From: JBHAEC01 sp041855385
Lineage (GTDB): Bacteria; Bacillota; Negativicutes; Veillonellales; Veillonellaceae
Reading direction: 5' to 3'
NCBI GenBank assembly: GCA_041855385.1
Contig: JBHAEC010000010.1
Span: forward strand, 1-8,775
DNA: 8,775 nt
Positions 5,815 to 8,775 of the stretch are shown piece by piece (the first letter of the stretch is position 1; each line of letters opens with the position of its first letter). The notes below the pieces were generated by a model. It was not told the origin of the DNA. It worked only from the letters and a program-made list of their open reading frames with translations, and made no database searches. The position numbers and the translations under genes are program-made.

Positions 5815-6052
5815 ATATTCACAGATCGGGCATAGGATGTGGATAAGTTTTGGATGGCCGAAATGAGAACCTAGAAAATATGCCTTTGCAGAGCGTGTCT
5901 ATCCACAGTGTACAGAATAAGTCTGTGGATAAGATGAAATAAAGTGAATATAATAAAAAAGCTCTCCATTAAAACTCCAGCAAAATAGGGGTTGGAGAGC
6001 TTTTCTTTGTGCTTTTGCATGTGTGGATAGATAGGTATAAAAATGTGGATAA
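5815..6052. other. Cluster of DnaA boxes
   Basis: Five near-consensus DnaA boxes (TTATCCACA or its complement TGTGGATAA) fall within 215 bp. Three are perfect: 5838-5846 (-), 5924-5932 (-), 6044-6052 (-). Two have one mismatch, each with C at the first position: 5899-5907 (+) and 6022-6030 (-). A degenerate copy ATATTCACA lies at 5815-5823 (+). Boxes 5899-5907 and 5924-5932 form an inverted pair (TATCCACAG / CTGTGGATA). A perfect 9-mer is expected by chance far less than once in such a stretch. DnaA, the replication initiator, binds these sites. No dnaA or dnaN is nearby, so a DnaA-titrating or regulatory cluster, like the dispersed clusters of Bacillus subtilis, is likelier than the main origin. 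This holds most of the gene-free stretch 5783-6216. Confidence 0.75.
5957..6010. terminator. Strong, bidirectional rho-independent terminator of the M20-larA-99-aa operon
   Basis: AAAAGCTCTCCA (5957-5968) pairs perfectly with TGGAGAGCTTTT (5993-6004). The 24-nt loop contains a secondary stem, AACTCC with GGGGTT. The plus strand continues CTTTTCTTTG; on the minus strand the stem is followed by a run of T. It is the first terminator after the 99-aa gene, about 175 bp downstream, and lies in the middle of the DnaA-box cluster. Confidence 0.8.
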
Positions 6053-6100
6053 CTCTTTTGCTGCTTAGGGAAAATAATGGGAATCTCATGTACAAGCACC

Positions 6101-6129
6101 TTTTCATAGAGGAAGCTTTATGCTATGAT
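6101..6129 (+). promoter_or_regulatory. Candidate promoter of the tRNA-Arg gene
   Basis: TTTTCA (6101-6106), 17 bp, then TATGAT (6124-6129) preceded by TGC, which makes an extended -10. This would start transcription near 6136, about 80 nt before the mature tRNA. It lies downstream of the strong terminator, so the tRNA needs its own promoter. Confidence 0.45.
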
Positions 6130-6216
6130 AAAGTCATATCTATCCAAAGCAATCGTGAATATGGCTTATTTGTTGAGCAGATACATGTCTTTGAGGGTAG
6201 ACATAAAAGTGCATAT

Positions 6217-6293
6217 GCGCCCATAGCTCAGTAGGATAGAGCAACAGTTTCCTAAACTGTGTGTCGGAGGTTCGATTCCTCTTGGGCGCGCCA
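6217..6293 (+). tRNA. tRNA-Arg (anticodon CCU)
   Basis: A complete cloverleaf: acceptor stem GCGCCCA / TGGGCGC, D-arm GCTC...GAGC, anticodon stem ACAGT / ACTGT (6244-6248 / 6256-6260) around loop TTCCTAA with anticodon CCT at 6251-6253, T-arm GGAGG-TTCGATT-CCTCT, discriminator G, and encoded CCA at 6291-6293. CCU reads the rare arginine codon AGG. The gene stands alone with its own terminator. The two-partner secretion locus begins about 300 bp downstream. Confidence 0.95.
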
Positions 6294-6308
6294 ATAAGAA
6301 TGTAGATG

Positions 6309-6339
6309 GCACAAGGTCTTGTAGGGCCTTGTGCTTTTT
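6309..6339 (+). terminator. Rho-independent terminator of the tRNA-Arg gene
   Basis: GCACAAGGTC (6309-6318) pairs with GGCCTTGTGC (6325-6334), including one G·U, over a 6-nt loop, followed at once by TTTTT. It lies 16 bp after the tRNA 3' end. Confidence 0.9.
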
Positions 6340-6491
6340 ATTATTCATATTAAGTTTTTAAACATACAAGTTATTGTGCTCGTAAAATATCAAATTGTAT
6401 TTTAATTATGAGTTTAGAAATTAGAAAATATGGTTAAATAAAAATTGAATAGTTGAGAGTATTTTAAAATATAAAATTAAGCACAAAGTAT

Positions 6492-6519
6492 TTGATAGCA
6501 GTTAAATTTTATGTATAAT
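6492..6519 (+). promoter_or_regulatory. Candidate promoter of the two-partner secretion locus
   Basis: TTGATA (6492-6497), a 16-bp spacer, and a perfect TATAAT (6514-6519) predict a start near 6526 and a leader of about 70 nt before tpsB. The surrounding stretch 6340-6573 is strongly AT-rich; apart from this promoter I see no gene, structured RNA or clear operator in it. Confidence 0.6.
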
Positions 6520-6597
6520 GAAAAATGTGAGTGTTCGTTAAAATTATGACTAAAATGATATAAATTAGGAAGCTTGTTGATTCCAAAAGGTGTTATG

Positions 6598-8280
6598 ATG
6601 AGAAAACAATCTTTAGTATGTGTGATTGCTCTGGGGATAATAGGGGGCATGTATCCATTAGGCTATGCAATGGATGGTATTTTGCAAGCAGAGCAGTATG
6701 AGACATCAAAACGAACTGCTAGAGAAATGGAAAGTATGGAGCGTGCGCCTTCGGTTGTTTTACAAGCAAAAGAAAATCCTAGTGTTATCCCATATTCCGT
6801 CTCTGCCCATCAAAATATCAAGTTTAAGATTGATCATATCCTTATACATTCGGTAGCTCCACAGTTTATGGCTTATCAAGAGAAACTCTCTATGTATGAA
6901 GGAAAGCGATTAGGAGCAGAAGAGATTAATAATCTAACAAAGATATTGACAGATGCACTAATGGCAGATGGGTATATTACGACGCAAGTATCAGTTCCAC
7001 ATCAAGATTTATCAACAGGAACATTGGTATTAGAGATACATCCCGGACGTATAGAAAGCATTCGTTTTGAAAAGCCGGTGGCATGGGGGACATGGCGGAA
7101 TGCGTTTCCAGTCAGTGATGGAGATATTTTGAATATACGTGCATTAGAGCAAGGCCTAGAGCAGATGAAGCGTGTTCCCAATCAAGATATATCGATGAAG
7201 CTTCTTCCCGGTGACGAGCCTTATACCAGTAGTATCGTATTATCAAGGACAGAAAGCTCTCCTATTAAGGCGGTGCTAAGTATTGATAATGGGGGCTATG
7301 AAGAGACAGGAAAATGGGAAAGCTCTATTAGCACTTCTTGGTATAACCCTTTGGGATTGAATGATGTTTTTACATATACTTATGGCAAAGATATTGAAAA
7401 AGAAGATGCTAAATTGGGGAGTAATCAATACTACCTTTCTTATAGTATTCCTTATGGTTGGTATACCTTTACTGTTTCTACCTATCGGAATCATTTCCGT
7501 CAAACAGTAGCTACCTTGCAGCCGTATTTGTCGACAGGAACGACAGAAGGTGACTCGATTAGTGTAGAACGAGTGCTGAGAAGAGATCAAACCTCTAAAA
7601 CATCCTTATCGTTACAGATGCAGCGAAAGGAAAGACATAATTACATAGATGATGAAGAAATCGAAGTGCAAAAAGAACGTACTACTGCCTATGAAATAGG
7701 AATAAAGCATAGACAGTATGCAGGACACACGCAGGCTGATATATATGGATACTTTAGAAAAGGCGTTGGTGGATGGGGTGCAGAAAAGCAACCTTGGGAA
7801 GATGGAATACACAACGGAACGCCACGATATCGGCTTCTGGGCTTGCAACTGAGCATACAAGCGCCTGTTCAGATCGCACATCGAACAGGGGCATATTCAT
7901 TTCGGTTAGTGGGACAATATACACCAGATAGACTTTCCTCTTCTTCGCAAATAAGTATTGGCGGAAGATATACAGTCAGAGGATTTGATGGAAAACAAAG
8001 TTTAAGTGGTGAATATGGTGCCTATATGCAACAGGAAATATCAATACCGATTGATGGGGGAAGATGGCATCCTTATATCGGTATTGATGCAGGCTTTGTA
8101 GGTGGGCCATCTACAGTATATGAAGTAGGAAAAGCATTAGTAGGTGCGGCAATAGGGATAAGAGGAAACCTTTCTTCAAGAGTATATCTTGATGCTCATG
8201 TAGGTACACCTATCTATAAGCCAGAAGGTTTTAGAACTAGTCATGCTACCTTTGGATGTTCTATGTACATAGAACTTTAA
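6598..8280 (+). CDS. TpsB outer-membrane transporter of a two-partner secretion system (ShlB/FhaC/HecB family)
   Basis: A 560-aa Omp85-superfamily barrel that moves its partner exoprotein across the outer membrane. A signal peptide (MRKQSLVCVIALGIIGGMYP plus LGYA) probably ends near residue 24. A ShlB-type POTRA domain spans about 74-157 (FKIDHILIHS ... GTLVLEIHPGRIESI). A second POTRA follows to about 217, containing ISMKLLPGDEPYTSSIVLS. The barrel opens with LSIDNGGYEETGKW and YNPLGLNDVF, both typical of the family, and carries the conserved loop-6 motif VRGF at 460-463 followed by GEYGAYMQQE. Length is normal. A longer TTG start (6574) was not chosen, because AAAAGG is well placed for ATG 6595 or 6598 and the signal peptide begins there. 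The chain ends MYIEL instead of with an aromatic residue. The partner exoprotein gene begins 74 bp downstream. Confidence 0.92.
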   Translation: MRKQSLVCVIALGIIGGMYPLGYAMDGILQAEQYETSKRTAREMESMERAPSVVLQAKENPSVIPYSVSAHQNIKFKIDHILIHSVAPQFMAYQEKLSMYEGKRLGAEEINNLTKILTDALMADGYITTQVSVPHQDLSTGTLVLEIHPGRIESIRFEKPVAWGTWRNAFPVSDGDILNIRALEQGLEQMKRVPNQDISMKLLPGDEPYTSSIVLSRTESSPIKAVLSIDNGGYEETGKWESSISTSWYNPLGLNDVFTYTYGKDIEKEDAKLGSNQYYLSYSIPYGWYTFTVSTYRNHFRQTVATLQPYLSTGTTEGDSISVERVLRRDQTSKTSLSLQMQRKERHNYIDDEEIEVQKERTTAYEIGIKHRQYAGHTQADIYGYFRKGVGGWGAEKQPWEDGIHNGTPRYRLLGLQLSIQAPVQIAHRTGAYSFRLVGQYTPDRLSSSSQISIGGRYTVRGFDGKQSLSGEYGAYMQQEISIPIDGGRWHPYIGIDAGFVGGPSTVYEVGKALVGAAIGIRGNLSSRVYLDAHVGTPIYKPEGFRTSHATFGCSMYIEL

Positions 8281-8354
8281 TATCGCTACCATCTACTTGT
8301 TTTTATTAAATAATTTAAGTAACTAATTTAAATACACTTATGTGTGGGGGACAT

Positions 8355-8775
8355 ATGCGTAGTAAACAACTGCTGTATAGGCAACTGATGATGTGGATTG
8401 TTTCTGCCGGTGTGGCGATTTATCCTTACGCCGGATTTGCGATTTCGACAACTGTTATTCCAGATAAGCAACAATTACAAGCGGCAAAAGTGAGTGAAAG
8501 TGCAAATGGCATTACAGTCGTAGATATTCGTAGACCAAATGAAAAAGGGTTATCACATAATCGCTATCAAGACTTACAAGTAGGCGATAAAGGCGTTATT
8601 TTCAATAATAGTAATAGCATTGTCGATACAAAGCTAGCAGGTATGATTCAAGGGAATCCTGCTTTAGTTGGTACCAAGGCAACTACCATTTTAAATGAAG
8701 TGGTAGGCACAAGCCCTACGGCAATTCGTGGAGCAATAGAAATTGCAGGCCCTGCGGCAAATCTTATGGTAGCAA
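8355..8775 (+). CDS. TpsA exoprotein, N-terminal part (filamentous-haemagglutinin-like; 3' end outside window)
   Basis: An open frame from ATG 8355 runs 140 codons to the window edge without a stop. A somewhat long signal peptide (MRSKQLLYRQLMMWIVSAGV then AIYPYAGFA) is followed by the start of the TPS secretion domain recognised by TpsB. Its hallmarks are NEKGLSHNRYQDLQVGDKG (62-80), VIFNNS (81-86), LAGMIQGNP (94-102), ILNEVVG (112-118), and PTAIRGAIEIAG (121-132). The frame is cut just before the expected ANPNGI motif. In known systems the secreted protein is a large beta-helical adhesin or contact-dependent toxin; which one cannot be told from this part. The ribosome-binding site is the G-rich GTGGGGG about 4 nt before the ATG. 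No terminator separates it from tpsB, so the two are probably co-transcribed. Confidence 0.9.
   Translation, partial: MRSKQLLYRQLMMWIVSAGVAIYPYAGFAISTTVIPDKQQLQAAKVSESANGITVVDIRRPNEKGLSHNRYQDLQVGDKGVIFNNSNSIVDTKLAGMIQGNPALVGTKATTILNEVVGTSPTAIRGAIEIAGPAANLMVA

Noticed and set aside
5838..6052. CRISPR-like array in the repeated TGTGGATAA region
   Set aside because: The repeats are only 9 bp, irregularly spaced and in both orientations; they match DnaA boxes rather than CRISPR repeats.
5871..6107. Minus-strand open frame through the DnaA-box region
   Set aside because: It runs through the terminator hairpin and the DnaA boxes, has no good ribosome-binding site, and its sequence is explained by the AT-rich repeats.
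6269..6293. Possible attachment site at the 3' end of the tRNA-Arg gene
   Set aside because: No second copy of the tRNA 3' end and no integrase gene occur in the window, so no integration event can be supported here.
6166..6348. Minus-strand open frame giving ...RPRGIEPPTHSLGNCCSI...
   Set aside because: This is the familiar false protein produced by translating a tRNA gene antisense; the region is the tRNA-Arg gene and its terminator.
6574..6597. TTG start at 6574 for tpsB
   Set aside because: It would add eight residues before a normal signal peptide and has a poorer ribosome-binding site than ATG 6595/6598.
8281..8354. Separate promoter or terminator between tpsB and tpsA
   Set aside because: The gap is AT-rich but shows no convincing -35/-10 pair and no GC-rich hairpin with a U-tract; co-transcription is the simpler reading.

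Overview
The window looks like chromosomal DNA of a diderm Firmicute (class Negativicutes: Veillonella, Dialister, Megasphaera, Selenomonas and relatives). The clues are Firmicute-style strong Shine-Dalgarno sequences and metabolic genes combined with a two-partner secretion pair (an outer-membrane TpsB barrel and the start of its TpsA exoprotein), which requires an outer membrane. The genus cannot be fixed from this sequence.

Layout, left to right. (1) Positions 1-214 hold the C-terminus of a protein resembling UlaG-type metallo-beta-lactamase-fold hydrolases. (2) Positions 238-617 are a 380-bp relic of an IS3-family (IS150-group) insertion sequence. Both terminal repeats survive, but only the start of OrfA and the end of OrfB remain. 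(3) Positions 647-2137 (minus) encode a complete NAD(P)-dependent aldehyde dehydrogenase. It is divergent from a small ArsR-family repressor (2444-2782) across an AT-rich 300-bp region with candidate promoters and repeats. (4) A plus-strand operon runs from a good sigma-70-type promoter at about 2883-2912. It encodes a PepT-like M20 metallopeptidase, a LarA-family nickel-pincer 2-hydroxyacid racemase/epimerase with all the key catalytic residues, and a 99-aa protein of unknown function. (5) Positions 5815-6052 carry a dense cluster of DnaA boxes (three perfect, two with one mismatch, one degenerate) around a strong terminator hairpin, with no dnaA or dnaN gene nearby. (6) A tRNA-Arg(CCU) gene with its own terminator follows. 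(7) A two-partner secretion locus begins at 6598: the TpsB transporter is complete, and TpsA is cut off by the window end inside its secretion domain.

How it fits together. The M20-larA-99-aa genes are closely spaced and probably act together in intracellular catabolism of peptides or hydroxy acids. LarA needs a nickel-pincer cofactor whose biosynthesis genes (larB, larC, larE) are not in this window. The ArsR-type regulator is the natural candidate to control the divergent aldehyde dehydrogenase. The TPS pair sits immediately downstream of a tRNA gene and looks more AT-rich than the metabolic operon, which fits an accessory adhesin locus, although no att repeat or integrase is visible. The least expected element is the DnaA-box cluster, which could be a DnaA-titrating or replication-control site.
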